From NCBI GenBank assembly GCA_025399215.1, contig MU621265.1:1-36734 (forward strand): DNA of 36,734 bases, in the 5' to 3' direction. Position numbers and translations under genes: made by a program. This document shows positions 1 to 10,629 of this stretch, in pieces. Numbering within the stretch: the first letter of the stretch is position 1; each line of letters opens with the position of its first letter. This DNA is from Globomyces pollinis-pini. Taxonomy: Eukaryota > Chytridiomycota > Chytridiomycetes > Rhizophydiales > Globomycetaceae. Under the pieces are notes generated by a model. The model saw only the letters and a list, made by a program, of their open reading frames with translations. It was not told where the DNA came from and searched no databases.

Positions 1-3000
1 TAATAACATAGAGCGTGGAAAGAATAAGTAGATAGAAGATGTGACAGATTTAATAAACATCATATGTCACTCGATTATTGACAGTACATATTTCGAGTAG
101 AATTCTTTGATACTTTTGGAATCTTACATACATCTGGTAAATGATCAAAGGCAAAGAATGAACACTACTTCGATTCATCTTACGATTCACTCAATTTTTA
201 TACACGACAAACAAAAAAGTAACAGCAACGCGATTGATAATGGCGCATCTGGTGATATTTCCCACTGAATACCGTGATGGAGTCTGTCATGCAGGTTCGT
301 TTTGGTTTTTGTTACAACCATTTTGGAAATAACAGTAGAAAAAGCAACACAATTCGTTTGCTTCAGGAAAAAATTATGAAGAAGATTTTTGTATATCACA
401 TTTGATGCGGTATCTTAGAGTTGGTAGCATATCTTTCTTTTACTTTTATGCAACGTCGCCGCAATAGTCCCGGTTGGTGGCATACGGGACCTCTGGTATG
501 GTTCCAAGTTTTCCTTGTAATAGAAGTACCAATGCTTTCTCGAATTCTAGATAAAGTTCTGGAATCTTACTAACAGGATGAATTGCTGTATACAAAGTGC
601 TGACTCGATATCATCTGGGAGTAACAATGTATTTGATTGATTTAAAGTGATGTTGATTAGTGATGATGAACCATTCCTGGTTTCGAATTTTAATTGCAAC
701 AAATCTCTCAAGGTACCCAATTATTTTACAGTCTCCCAGAAAAATCAACTAAATGGAACAGTATCATTCCAAACATCCTATGAATGCAAATGGTACGTTT
801 GAATGCAAATAGGAACAATGGTACGTTAGAGCAATATTTCAAGGAATATATTCTTTTATACACCCCAATTTATTTGAATACCGATTGTTCACTAAAAGGT
901 CACCTCCATGAAGTATTTCCTGCAAATTCCGTATTGAATTCGTATTTTTTGCTGTGATCATCATTGTATAAATCAATCAAATATCTTACGGTATAAAAAA
1001 CAGAAGGCATTTGTATAAAGTTGAAAGAGTAAATCTAGCATTTGACTAGATTAGATTGTTTGATCCATTGGAAGCTGGATTAGATAAAACTGAATAAAAC
1101 AAACATACAATCTTGTAGCTACCATTATTTTAATCTAACCAACAACCAAATGCCAAGTTAAATTTAAAGCAAAAGAAATCAGAATGGAGTAGAGAAAAAG
1201 ATCGTAATCATTCGCAAGCTGATTCAACGGATGGTGATCTTTGATTCTCGAGAAAGGAAGATAGATGGACGTTTTGGTTAATGCTAGCTAGAAATGGTTG
1301 ACGCATTTGATAGTGGCACACAATAATTCTACAATTTGATAATAGCATACGATGTTTCTATACTTCTGTATTATTAATTCAGTGGAATGATCGTGTGTTT
1401 GATCAAAATCTTTCATATTTGGTGCATTTTCTGTAATTGCCTATACACGACAATTGATAGTGTTCAATGTTGACTATAATCGATTTTGATTATACAGGAG
1501 CAAAATTTGGTGAATTTGGGTCAGAAATGTTTCACATTGCATCTATACATTACTGAATCCAGAGTCTTGAATATCAACTTACAGAGTCGCGCAGTATTTA
1601 TTTCAATTTTGCTGTGGACGGAGGAAGTAACAAAAAGCAAAACATCCCGAATGTGAGAATGATGGAACAGATCCATCCATATACGTGTTTGCAAATCATT
1701 GAAACTTTCCATTTTTTCTCTAGTAATTTTGCTCTATACCATCATCACATATCCCGTTCCGAAGAGTGAATACCATTTAGAGTTAACAGGGATTGGGGAT
1801 AATATTGCAGTATCCAAAAAATTAGTATCTTATAAAAAATTCAAACAGTTGTGTTGAATGCAGATGAAAATGGTTGGCATGGGGTCTGTGTTGTGACAAT
1901 GAACGAAAAAACGTTATGGGGGTTTTAATTAAAAAAGCATTTTCATTTTAAAATTGGCCTATTATATCTCGATTGACTGAATAGTATCCGGATAGATTCA
2001 GGCATAAAGAAAGTCTAAAGCATATGTAAACATCACGCTACACTGGATATTATTTTTACAGGCAGCTAGCAAAACGCTCACTGGAAAGATATCAAAGAAT
2101 TAATCTATCAATAAATAAACCAAATTACCAGAGGAACATACTATTATATATATCCAGAAAATTTACACCAAAACAGTATTAATGGAGAAATATGAAGAGT
2201 TTGTCGTCGTTTACAGATTTGGATCTGATGTTGTAAATTTTTTATGGTATAGTGAAATACCAAGTTACTTACGGTAATTGGTATTCAGAGCAACATTTTG
2301 GTGTGATGCAGATGTCTATCACTATCAGGTTTATGGGTTCTCCAATGAAAACGTGTATTACCAATGTCCGTACACGCTACTATTGATGGTATCATTGGCA
2401 GTCAAACTTTGATGATTCTGAACAAGTCTAGCCAAAGAAAGTGTATGAAAAATGCTGAAAGATATGTTCCATTTGATTGAATGTAATCAAATGAATAAAT
2501 ACACGAATCTATTTCCCCCTTTATATGAATTATGTAGCAATTAACGGACTTGGTGATATTTCCTGAACGGTTGGACAAGAGGTAAGTGCAAGGTTACGAC
2601 GAAGAACATTTTTTGAAGGAGGTACTATTTGGAAATTCAGATAGGTATAAATACAAAGTTTAATGGATCAATGTCATCCTTCCAGATCTTTGACGAATTG
2701 GGTATTGCAATGATAGAATTGTGAATTGAAATTGGCTTTTCGAACTATTGTTATTCATTGGTAGTATAATGAAATAACCTGAAGTGCAGCATGTCGCAAC
2801 GGAAGGAATCGTTGGTAGGAAGAGTTTGACCCGTTCTAACGGTATGGTGGTTGGGTTTTATTACGGATAGATCTTGGTAACGCTTTGGTATTATATTCAC
2901 TGAACTGGCATGCAGTTCCTCTAGCAATATATTTGCTTGACGAAGAACATAGCATTTGTATCTAAACAGTCCCTACATAGCTGTTGATCATTTGGCTAGA

Positions 3001-3358
3001 ACGGCAAAAACAAGGCTTGGTCAGAATAGAATCTGGGATGTATCTCAATATGTACAATAAATTATTTTAGAATTTCTGTCCATTATCCCATATCCGTGTC
3101 ACATAGATGAGATGCTTTGATTTTTGAGGTGCGTAAGATCTCTCAGAGTAAATAATATAACCAGACACATATATACATCAGTTGCCAATGATTAACTATG
3201 AAATCAAGTTTCAGACAGTCCGTTTCAACAGCAGGCTGAAATCTTTTACTTTTTACGTTTCCCCCAAACAAAACCAACATTGGACATACGTTCTTCAAAA
3301 GGAAACTCATAGAATTGCAATAAGAGATTGATAGTCCCAGTTTATTAAACTATCAACT
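1..3358. other. Gene-poor left flank, no complete gene resolved
   Basis: AT-rich sequence without a confidently resolved gene. Open stretches are short. One minus-strand frame at 1521-1712 (63 codons from an ATG) has no recognisable domain and may be chance. Protein-like minus-strand fragments at 446-1010 are listed separately. I saw no tRNA, rRNA or transposase signature. Introns here can be as short as 25 nt, so a heavily split gene could still be hidden. Confidence 0.5.
446..1010 (-). pseudogene. Coding-like fragments: decayed gene or unresolved intron-rich gene
   Basis: Three minus-strand stretches read like protein, with A/T-ending codons as in the real genes of this window. They are 903-1010 (36 codons from an ATG, ending at a TGA), about 595-717 (includes the string NTLLLPDDIESAL) and 446-594 (includes PELYLEFEKALVLLLQGKLG). 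They lie in order on one strand but in different frames. A 23-24-nt GT...AG intron can be drawn near 720. The 2-nt frame change near 595 has no clean intron that keeps the more codon-typical frame, and an alternative 24-nt intron at about 548-571 leads into a different, basic C-terminus. No family recognised. Either a frameshifted relic or a gene whose splicing I could not settle. Confidence 0.3.
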
Positions 3359-3988
3359 ATGGCCACCACAAATAACACTCCAGAACCACTAAAACTGGAA
3401 ATACTAGATCAGGCAGACCGGGCTAGATGTTGCGGGTCTGGAAATTATGATTTCAGGTCTATTAACCCGGTAACTCTTGTTGTTCTCATCACCAATAGAC
3501 TCCAATCCTGAAGTTGAAACATTCTTCAGAGTCGCCAATATTGTATGAAGTGGGTCATTGATACTAATATTTAGTGATGGTAACTTACTGGTAACTGCAA
3601 CCCTGTACTCTGTCGATGTTGATGGACAAATACAGAAAAAGTCAAGGAACAACCTGATTGGTAATACTATTGCAGAGTCTCGCAACTTGACCGATTTAAC
3701 AGGGTCTAACGGGATTTTCTTTGTATTCCCCAACTTGTACATTCGAAGGCAAGGATCGTACAAGATACTGTTCCAGCTCATTAGTATTTTTGGGTTTGAA
3801 TTTTTAATTAATTTTTCAATAGTCCAAATGGTACTAGTCTGACTCCAGAGAGTGCTGTTATTGATTCCATTTTTTCTGATTCTTTATCAGGTTATGCTCC
3901 ACGATATTACCCTGGAAAAGCAAAAGTGAGCGGTTTACTTCGATTTCTGGCTAAACAAACCCCTGATTTGAAAACAAGAAATCTGTGA
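3359..3988 (+). CDS. Velvet-domain protein (fungal developmental regulator family)
   Basis: Four exons (3359-3469, 3499-3542, 3575-3793, 3823-3988) separated by introns of 29, 32 and 29 nt give an uninterrupted 179-residue protein. The whole chain is a velvet domain. The N-terminal LEILDQADRARCCGSGNYD corresponds to the family's QQPxRARxCGFGDKDRR segment. The middle has GNTIAESRNLTDLTGSNGIFF followed by FPNLYIRRQGSYK, and the end has the YYPGKAK block. The second intron carries TACTAAT just before its TTAG acceptor. Known of the family: velvet proteins are NF-kB-fold DNA-binding factors acting as homo- or heterodimers in spore development and secondary metabolism. Seen here: a single-domain form without a long disordered tail, closer in layout to small VelB/VosA-like members than to VeA. 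Neighbours give no functional clue. Subfamily is not assignable by eye. Confidence 0.85.
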
Positions 3989-6561
3989 TGATTGACTGCA
4001 GCTTGATAATAAAATAAGTTATAAAATACTAGAGTCCAAAATAATTTTCTTTTAATTAGTTATGGTTGGTAATCGTGTCTGATAGTGTTTATTTTATATC
4101 CCATTGCTGGTTTTAGTGAAATCGTTACAAATAGCAAGCAATTTGACAATTTCAAAGAGTAGCTTGTGTTGTGTGACCCAATCTGTGAAGTGTTGTGTTT
4201 CGAATTTGAACATCTTGAACGGAAACAGAAACACTCAAAGAAGTGACCAATTTTGTTTTAATTTCTTGTAGAATTTACGCATAATTTTGTATTTGAAGGA
4301 GTGCCCTTTCAGTTTGCTTTTCGTCCCAAACTGGCAAAGAAGAACTAAGGATGCCATGGTAGGATTTAAACGGCTTGAACAACCCATTTATCATTGATAA
4401 AGATAACAGAATATTTAAACAATTAACGTGAAAATGTACTCTGGGAATGATGTCAACAACGAGAACACAGAAGAATTCAAAATCAATTCAGTATCTACAC
4501 ATGCTTTTTGATAAATTACATCCTTGAACGAAGAATAAAAGCAGTTTTGGTTCCTCCTCAACATTGGTTTTAATGGATTTGACTTTGACATTTGCCCAAA
4601 CTTCGCGCTTCCATTATAACTATGGTATTTAGAGACCTTTTGGTTTGATTATTATATAGAGCTTTCTATTTTGAATAGCATTAAATTCCAAAATTGTTCA
4701 AAGGCTTGATTTGGGTGCAGCTTCAGTATATTGGTGTGGTGGTTTCAGCTTTCACAATCAATTGTGTTGAATTTGCATTCAGTAACAATTAAAGAAATGA
4801 ATAATTTTATTTTACCTGATTTCTTTTAGATTCAACGGATAATTTTGTATTTGAATTTCACCTTCTTCGTTCCCATAAAGAGCTAAAGAAACCTTAAAAG
4901 GATTTAAACAGCTTGAAGGAACACTTTCATCCTTAAAGGAATTAAAGAATGAAATATCCCATTCTTAAAGAATATAGAAAGTTTGAACAATAAGCGTGAA
5001 GGTGTACACTGGACAGAATTATCAAGCAAGAAAATCAACCCACTCAAAATCAGTTCGAACAATTCAAAATCGGTTCAGCATATATTTTACCAATGGACTA
5101 TTTTTTTGATGAATTTCATTCATAAATAGTAGTTTTCGGTTCCATTCAACAGGGCTTTTTTGGATACGTTGATTTTGACATTTGCCCTACCATCAGCATT
5201 TCATCAAAATCAGAATTCCTTCAAAAATACTTTTATAAGAGTTATGTTGGTTTGATTGTTATACCAGTCCTTTATCTACGGTGAATAGCTTCAATGCCAG
5301 AATTGTTCAAATCCCAGAACTGAACGTGTTTTCACAAGAGTAATCAAACATCCGTCTTATTAATTAAGAACAGCAGCCCCAGTTTACCACGTCGTCATCG
5401 CTTGCATGAAACTTGGATTTTTGCTGAATAACAACTGATATTCATATTCATGCAAAGATGAAATTATTGGATATCAAATATGATCGGTGATGAACTTGAA
5501 ATGGAGAACGGATTATCACTGATTGAAGATTATTTGGTAGAAATAATATTTGCTCTGATGGTACCAAAACTGAACAAAGTCATATCTCACTCTTCCTCTC
5601 ACATCATCATTGAACTTCGTCAATATACCGCCACTATAGAAAACATACCAAATTTTCCTAAAAGTGGTTGACAATGACCCACCACACTTATCCTCTCGCC
5701 AAATAATCACAACGTAATACCGACTACAGCTTCAAGTAGATAATTAGAGAAAGGATACCAAACATCTCCAAGACAACCGCCATTTTCAAACAGTCATGTG
5801 ATATCACGAACAAATAACAACAGGTAAGAGGTATGTATGTAGGGTACCGCTACCTTACCGAATCATGAATCAAATAACTACTATGGACCATAATACAATT
5901 GGTTTAATGATGCTGATATTATAACCAGGTGTAAAGGCCAGGAAGCGAATGCAATATCTACAAATTGTAAAAAGTAACAATTACACTAAAAGATAATGAA
6001 ATACGTAAATCAAAGAAACAATTTATCGTGGCAAAAACTGTCTTTATCTAACAATACAAATTGATATTCTTCTAGATGGTGCGAATTGTGCTGATATCGG
6101 AGAAGGCAAAGAGGACTCCTTTGATCTGTTTCAATTGAGAACCCACATCAACAATGCATGTCTCTGGTTCGTGAATATGCTCTTGTTGGAAACCAAAACT
6201 CGCCGTATTATCAATGCCATTAACTTACGGTCTACCTGAATTTTCTAGTTAATGAAAACAAATTCTTGAAACAGTGTTCAGCAAAGATACAAAACTACAG
6301 ATATTTAGCCTGCGATGAATGTTTTTGTCGCACATTTTCGATTTTTAATTGTATATTTGAATTTAGAAAACAATGTTGTCTAAATTCAAATACTAAATTA
6401 AAGATCGAAATAATCACAGAGCACTACACTGATCTTGCGATTAGAATTACTGGCACTACAAGTGGAGCGTTTATTGAATCAGCAATAGTATTTGGCTGTA
6501 GATATATTGAAATTCAAACTGAAAAACAAATCATATTTATGTATGTATCTATATTAATTGG
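3989..6561. other. Intergenic stretch with a diverged tandem duplication
   Basis: No gene could be resolved between the velvet gene and the carrier gene. It contains the duplicated unit listed separately. Overlapping open frames occur on both strands at 5480-5710 (63-64 codons each). A short open frame on the plus strand at about 6077-6240 reads plausibly, but another frame of the same stretch on the minus strand is equally protein-like. None matches a family I recognise. Confidence 0.5.
4247..5315. repeat. Diverged tandem duplication, two units of about 460-510 bp
   Basis: Unit A (about 4247-4705) and unit B (about 4797-5315) share a collinear series of blocks in the same order: a TTTCTT(G/T)TAGA start, ATAATTTTGTATTTGAA (4281 and 4839), GGATTTAAAC(G/A)GCTTGAA, GTGAA(A/G)(A/G)TGTAC, a GATTTTGACATTTGCCC-like block, TTGGTTTGATT(A/G)TTATA, and a final CCA(A/G)AATTGTTCAAA. 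The offset grows from about 558 to 607 bp, so indels have accumulated. Neither unit keeps an obvious open frame, so it looks like a duplicated non-coding or decayed segment. Confidence 0.65.
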
Positions 6562-7707
6562 CTATTTTAAGAAGAATTTGTGGCATTCATTGACGACATA
6601 AAAAGTGATTGCGCTTGATGGAGCAGCTTTCAATAGTGTTGGTAATAAACCTTTGTATAATGCCACAAACCCTTCATGTTTAATGATTAGATAGGCTGTT
6701 AACATCACTGAGGTACTCTTTGGAACATTGGAAACTGCTATCGCATTCAGAACGGGACCTTGAACTTGGAGTCGTTTTCTGTCAAGTTAAACGAATATCA
6801 ATATACCGAATGATATCAAAAGGCATTAGCATTGTCTTGCTGAATACTCCAGCTAGTCCACCGCAAACCAATTCTTTAGCGCCAGTTATATACGACCCAA
6901 CATATCTGTTGTCTGTCTAATGATTATTATAGTTTTTTTAAATATGAAGTACCTCAATTAAGTAATAGTAAGAGGTAAGGAAACGATGTGATTCAAAAAC
7001 CAATCCCATTTGCGGCATAATTGATGCAACTGATGGAAGCAATCCTCGATAAAATCCACGTATACCCTCTGCTTTTCGTATATCGGTGATTGCACCAAGC
7101 AAGCTATGATAAATTTTAACATTTCCTTGAGCTGCAAATCGGGTACGCAATAAATCGAATGGAAAGGTAAGAGTGGTTGCAACCAGACCTGATAATGCTC
7201 CTGATACAAATGTATGCAATGGTTTTGGAATCCAGTAATATATACCATCCTATTATAATTAGAAGTTGTTTCTATGTTAATACGTTGTTCTTTGAGTACT
7301 TTTTCAACTCACTCATTGTCCAGAATTGACATCCTCCATCTACAAATCACTTAAACCCAAAATTTTACAAGTTAAATATAGAATTTCTGCTGATAAATTT
7401 CCTTTCCATAATGCCTAAGTATAAAATGGAGTTAGTCATACCGTTAGTCCTTCTTCCTTTATAATTATTCTAGTAGCTTGAATAACTGATTTATATTTTC
7501 TTTCTGGGTTATGACACTCCCCTCCAAGTATTAATTTTACATTAGTTTTAGTTGATTGGAGCTGTTTGATTATCAAGTTGTTAAAAATACCTGAAATCGA
7601 ATTTTTATAACGTCTAATGGTGCAATAAAAAACCTAGAAATGACACCTGCAGTTGCACCGCTAATTGCATGTTGAAGTCCCGTTAATTGCTTTGCATCAG
7701 AGGACAT
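6562..7707 (-). CDS. TPC1: Mitochondrial carrier, thiamine pyrophosphate carrier (TPC1/SLC25A19) type
   Basis: Seven exons, with introns at 7562-7590, 7415-7441, 7340-7368, 7250-7283, 6917-6952 and 6779-6806, join in frame into 320 residues, the usual carrier length. All three carrier repeats are present with the P-x-[DE]-x-x-[KR] signature: PLDVIKIR, PFDLLRTR and PFDIIRKR. The first repeat reads KQLTGLQHAISGATAG then IKIRFQLQ, and the next block is ALWKGNLSAEIL then YGGCQFW. These resemble TPC carriers, which import thiamine pyrophosphate across the inner mitochondrial membrane. Family assignment is firm; the substrate is inferred from resemblance to TPC signatures. The ATG at 7707 begins MSSDAKQLTG. 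The stop at 6562 follows HKFFLK. Confidence 0.88.
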
Positions 7708-7835
7708 TCAAAAGTTCAATGGGTTGAATAATTGAGAAGTGGCGGGTAAGAGTAAATGTTAATGAAATCTTGACTTTTATTATAAAAATGAAATGTCTTT
7801 ATACAGATTTAATGGAATCCAGTGTTGAAATGCCA

Positions 7836-8690
7836 TTAATTTGAATCTCGAGGAGCAGTAGAGTTGTTTGGAACCACTGATCCAGTGGTTGTTGGTTGCT
7901 GATCATGAGTTACCATTAAAGAGTCATTTTCACTCACTTCAACTGTAATTACAGATTCAGATGAGCTTTGTTCGGCAGAAGAGTGTCCCTGCTGAGGTGA
8001 AATATTTGCTGATCCTGATTCCCCAACTGTGATAATGCGTGGCAAAGACTCATAAGCAGGAAGTGTTTCTTTTGGTCCAGGATAAGCTGGTAACTGTTCC
8101 ACATCTTCTGATCTGCGTGAGGGTGACAATTCCAATCCATGGTGATCAAACCCAGAGAATGAGTCTTCAGGATGGTAGTATGCTTGCACCACATATCTAA
8201 CAATGATGGACATAAATAAAAACTGGTTTATAAGTCAATCATGCACTTACTTCGACCATCAAATAGATCAATGTGAATAGTAATACAGTTTGGTAACGAT
8301 TGTATGCATCATCAGAGCAAGTCTTACTACTGGATAACCGACTACCGTAAAGCTCGCAATCTTTCTTAAACTCTGATTGAAGGGCAGTTGCATTACCCAA
8401 GACCAAAATAGAATTTAGCACCAAGTCAACCTAACTGTCAAAATATAACCAATACCACAAAACACAGAACATAATAACTGGCAAACATCTGCATTTTCCC
8501 AATATCGTTGTGCTTAATGGCGAAATAACCCATCAAGGCAACAATAAAAGTGGTTAAACTTATCAACGAGGTTAAAATGGAATCTGAAGATGAAGAAACA
8601 TTGAATGCCGAGAATATCTACCATTAATCATATTCAACATACAGCAGTCAAAGCAGCTATTGCCAATGCTAACGAACGACCACTTTGCAT
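7836..8690 (-). CDS. Multi-span membrane protein with LPxY tail motifs
   Basis: Four exons (introns 8618-8642, 8431-8455, 8223-8250, lengths 25, 25 and 28 nt) give 258 residues from the ATG at 8690. Hydrophobic spans are around SLALAIAALTAIFSAF, LTSLISLTTFIVALMGYF, YVLCFVVDLVLNSILVLG and VLLFTLIYLMVEFLFMSIIV, so about four membrane segments. A loop with two cysteines (KDCELYG, SKTCSD) lies between spans three and four. The acidic, Ser-rich cytosolic-looking tail of about 110 residues carries LPAY twice, eleven residues apart. LPxY is a known ligand type for WW domains of Nedd4/Rsp5 ubiquitin ligases. No family recognised. The start is uncertain: the frame stays open upstream and reaches an ATG at 8795, but an in-frame TAA (8781-8783) intervenes. 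Confidence 0.7.
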
Positions 8691-9053
8691 TGAAATAGGA
8701 AAAACTGAAAATAGGAGAGTGGATGTGATACCAACTAAGCCATCAAATGCAAATTGAAGGGCAGTAATCGAAAGGCAGTGTTAAAATGCTGTCATGTTAA
8801 AGGTAGAAATAGTGGTATTATTCTGATAAGATTGTAAGTATTTGTCTCTGGTGCTACTATTAATAGTTGAATTGAATTAAATTTAAGTAATAGATTTTGG
8901 TTTATAAACAACGATAAATATAGTTAATGGATCTTCTTGGAGACTGAATCTATGGATGACTTAGAGGCTGGGTTGTGTGAATCTAGTATTTCAGTGCACC
9001 GATAATTTCAAATGGTTGCAAATCAATTCATTCTGCGATGAATGGTGAAAGAC

Positions 9054-9093
9054 AAATTCACTAATAGTGAATTTACATAGTGAATCACTATGT
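9054..9093. repeat. Two abutting palindromes
   Basis: AAATTCACTA, one base, TAGTGAATTT (9054-9074) is followed at once by ACATAGTGA, one base, TCACTATGT (9075-9093). Both arms match perfectly, and the two palindromes share a TAGTGA/TCACTA core in alternating orientation. They could form two small hairpins in single strands or present repeated half-sites to a dimeric DNA-binding protein. Confidence 0.7.
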
Positions 9094-9591
9094 AGGCTGT
9101 TATCTTTCCGTCGGAAATAGCGTTCTCAACTGGCGACACTTTAGCAAATTGTTGCGTGGAAATACTGTAGCGATGACGACTCAATTCTTAACTTTAAGTT
9201 TGAGCTTTAGTCTATTTAAGTTATCCACGAGGACTACCTAGGCTCATATTCAATGTCTTACTCGAATTGGACAAGTAAATTCCGATTTTACTTTTATTGG
9301 TAACCCAAAATACAAAACTACACACTATTGTGTTTTCGATAACCCTTTGTCTCAAACGGAATGATATATTTTACAAAGTGAGATGAAATTCGTGGTAAAC
9401 CATTATAGCCAACCATTATTCCGAGTGCTGAATTGTGGAATTTGCACCCTAACGCGTCTTTATCCATCAATACTATGATTTTCTTACATCATTTCATCCA
9501 TCGTGGGATCGTTACAGCTTGTCGGAAGTGGCTGTATAATATGCTATCATTAGCTGGGGTAAGAAGGGTTGAAACTAAGGCTCAAATGGGG

Positions 9592-9602
9592 TATTTATAT
9601 AG
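9592..9602 (+). promoter_or_regulatory. TATA box of the trypsin-like protease gene
   Basis: TATTTATATAG ends 24 nt before the ATG at 9627. The same element at similar spacing precedes the aquaporin gene. Confidence 0.6.
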
Positions 9603-9626
9603 GAACTAAAGACAAATAGTTCACTC

Positions 9627-10505
9627 ATGAACATAGTTTTCGTATTCCTATTGTGCAATGTACTCTCAAGTCCAATTGATAGTATGAACAAGATTATTCG
9701 TGGGAACTTGGTCACATCCGCCGATAAATATCCTTGGTTAGTTGGTTTAGAATTTGGGAAATCAGGAGTAGGATGTGGAGGAACTTTAATAGACAAAGAA
9801 AACGTCATGACAGCAGCACATTGTATGGCGGATGTCACACCAAAAGACTTATTTATTGTAGCTCGTCGCTTAAACTCTTTGAATACAATTGCAACCGAAA
9901 ATTCAGTTAAATTCAAAGTAAACAAAATCATAGTCCATCCACAATATGACCCAAAGGCTGAAGATATCCCTTTTGATGTTGCAATTTTAAAAGTATCTGT
10001 AATCGAAGGGGATTTTTCGGCAATAAAAAAACTGCCCAAATTAGATGATGGAAAGACAAGCTTTGTAAATCAGAAATTAACAGTCGCTGGGTGGGGTGAT
10101 ACTCGGGATAGTTCTGGTAAAGGCAGTGCTTTATTACGCGAGGTAGATTTAAAGATTCAAGATCGAAAAACATGCCAAGTTGCATTTCCAAATATTCCAG
10201 AGTCAACACTATGTGCTGGAGAGTTAGCGGGGGGACAAGACACATGTCAAGGGGATTCAGGTGGTCCATTGTTTTCCAACGGCGACGTCCCAACTGTTGT
10301 TGGAATCGTATCATATGGAGAAAAGTGTGGTCAGACTGTTGGTGCTTATTCTAACGTTACATTTTTACTACCTTGGATATCAAAGACAATGCAATCTGGG
10401 AATGCACAAAATAGCACAAGCACCGGAGGGTCAACTGAGACTTTTTCAAACATAAATTCCTTCTTGTGGATTATCTTGTCTGTATTTTTCAATATTGTAT
10501 TATGA
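9627..10505 (+). CDS. Secreted trypsin-like serine protease (S1), possibly GPI-anchored
   Basis: Intronless, 292 residues. Residues 1-15 form a hydrophobic signal peptide. A short propeptide ends at Lys22, and the mature chain would start IIRG, a variant of the usual I-V-G-G. The catalytic triad is complete: His65 in TAAHC, Asp117 in DVAIL, Ser211 in GDSGGP. Asp205 in DTCQGDSGGP sits at the bottom of the S1 pocket, which predicts cleavage after Lys or Arg. Paired cysteines (C50/C66, C183/C196, C207/C234) fit the S1 fold. After the domain come a Ser/Thr/Asn-rich linker (about 258-275) and a 14-residue hydrophobic end (SFLWIILSVFFNIVL region) with no charged residue after it. This is the layout of a GPI-attachment signal, though a plain membrane anchor is also possible. 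Confidence 0.9.
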   Translation: MNIVFVFLLCNVLSSPIDSMNKIIRGNLVTSADKYPWLVGLEFGKSGVGCGGTLIDKENVMTAAHCMADVTPKDLFIVARRLNSLNTIATENSVKFKVNKIIVHPQYDPKAEDIPFDVAILKVSVIEGDFSAIKKLPKLDDGKTSFVNQKLTVAGWGDTRDSSGKGSALLREVDLKIQDRKTCQVAFPNIPESTLCAGELAGGQDTCQGDSGGPLFSNGDVPTVVGIVSYGEKCGQTVGAYSNVTFLLPWISKTMQSGNAQNSTSTGGSTETFSNINSFLWIILSVFFNIVL

Positions 10506-10629
10506 ATATATACTTAATGTTTTTTAATGAAGATTGATCTATGATTTTCCATTGTGAAGTTCGAAAGATGGAGTAGTGCTCAATTTTAGATACATAATGG
10601 AAAGATTTCATGAACGATTTAATTTATCA

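Larger units (their letters stand above)
8691..9626. other. Divergent intergenic region between membrane protein and protease genes
   Basis: Contains the upstream ATG/TAA of the membrane-protein gene (8781-8795), a pair of adjacent near-perfect palindromes (9054-9093) and the TATA box of the protease (9592-9602). No other gene seen. Confidence 0.55.

Noticed and set aside
5480..5710. Overlapping open frames of 63-64 codons on both strands
   Set aside because: No domain, no promoter, and neither frame can be extended convincingly through introns.
6266..6601. A 111-codon plus-strand open frame
   Set aside because: Its last part is antisense to the final exon of the TPC1-like carrier, it has no domain, and its own start region has no support.
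9575..10039. A 154-codon minus-strand open frame
   Set aside because: Antisense shadow of the trypsin-like protease, which has complete catalytic motifs.
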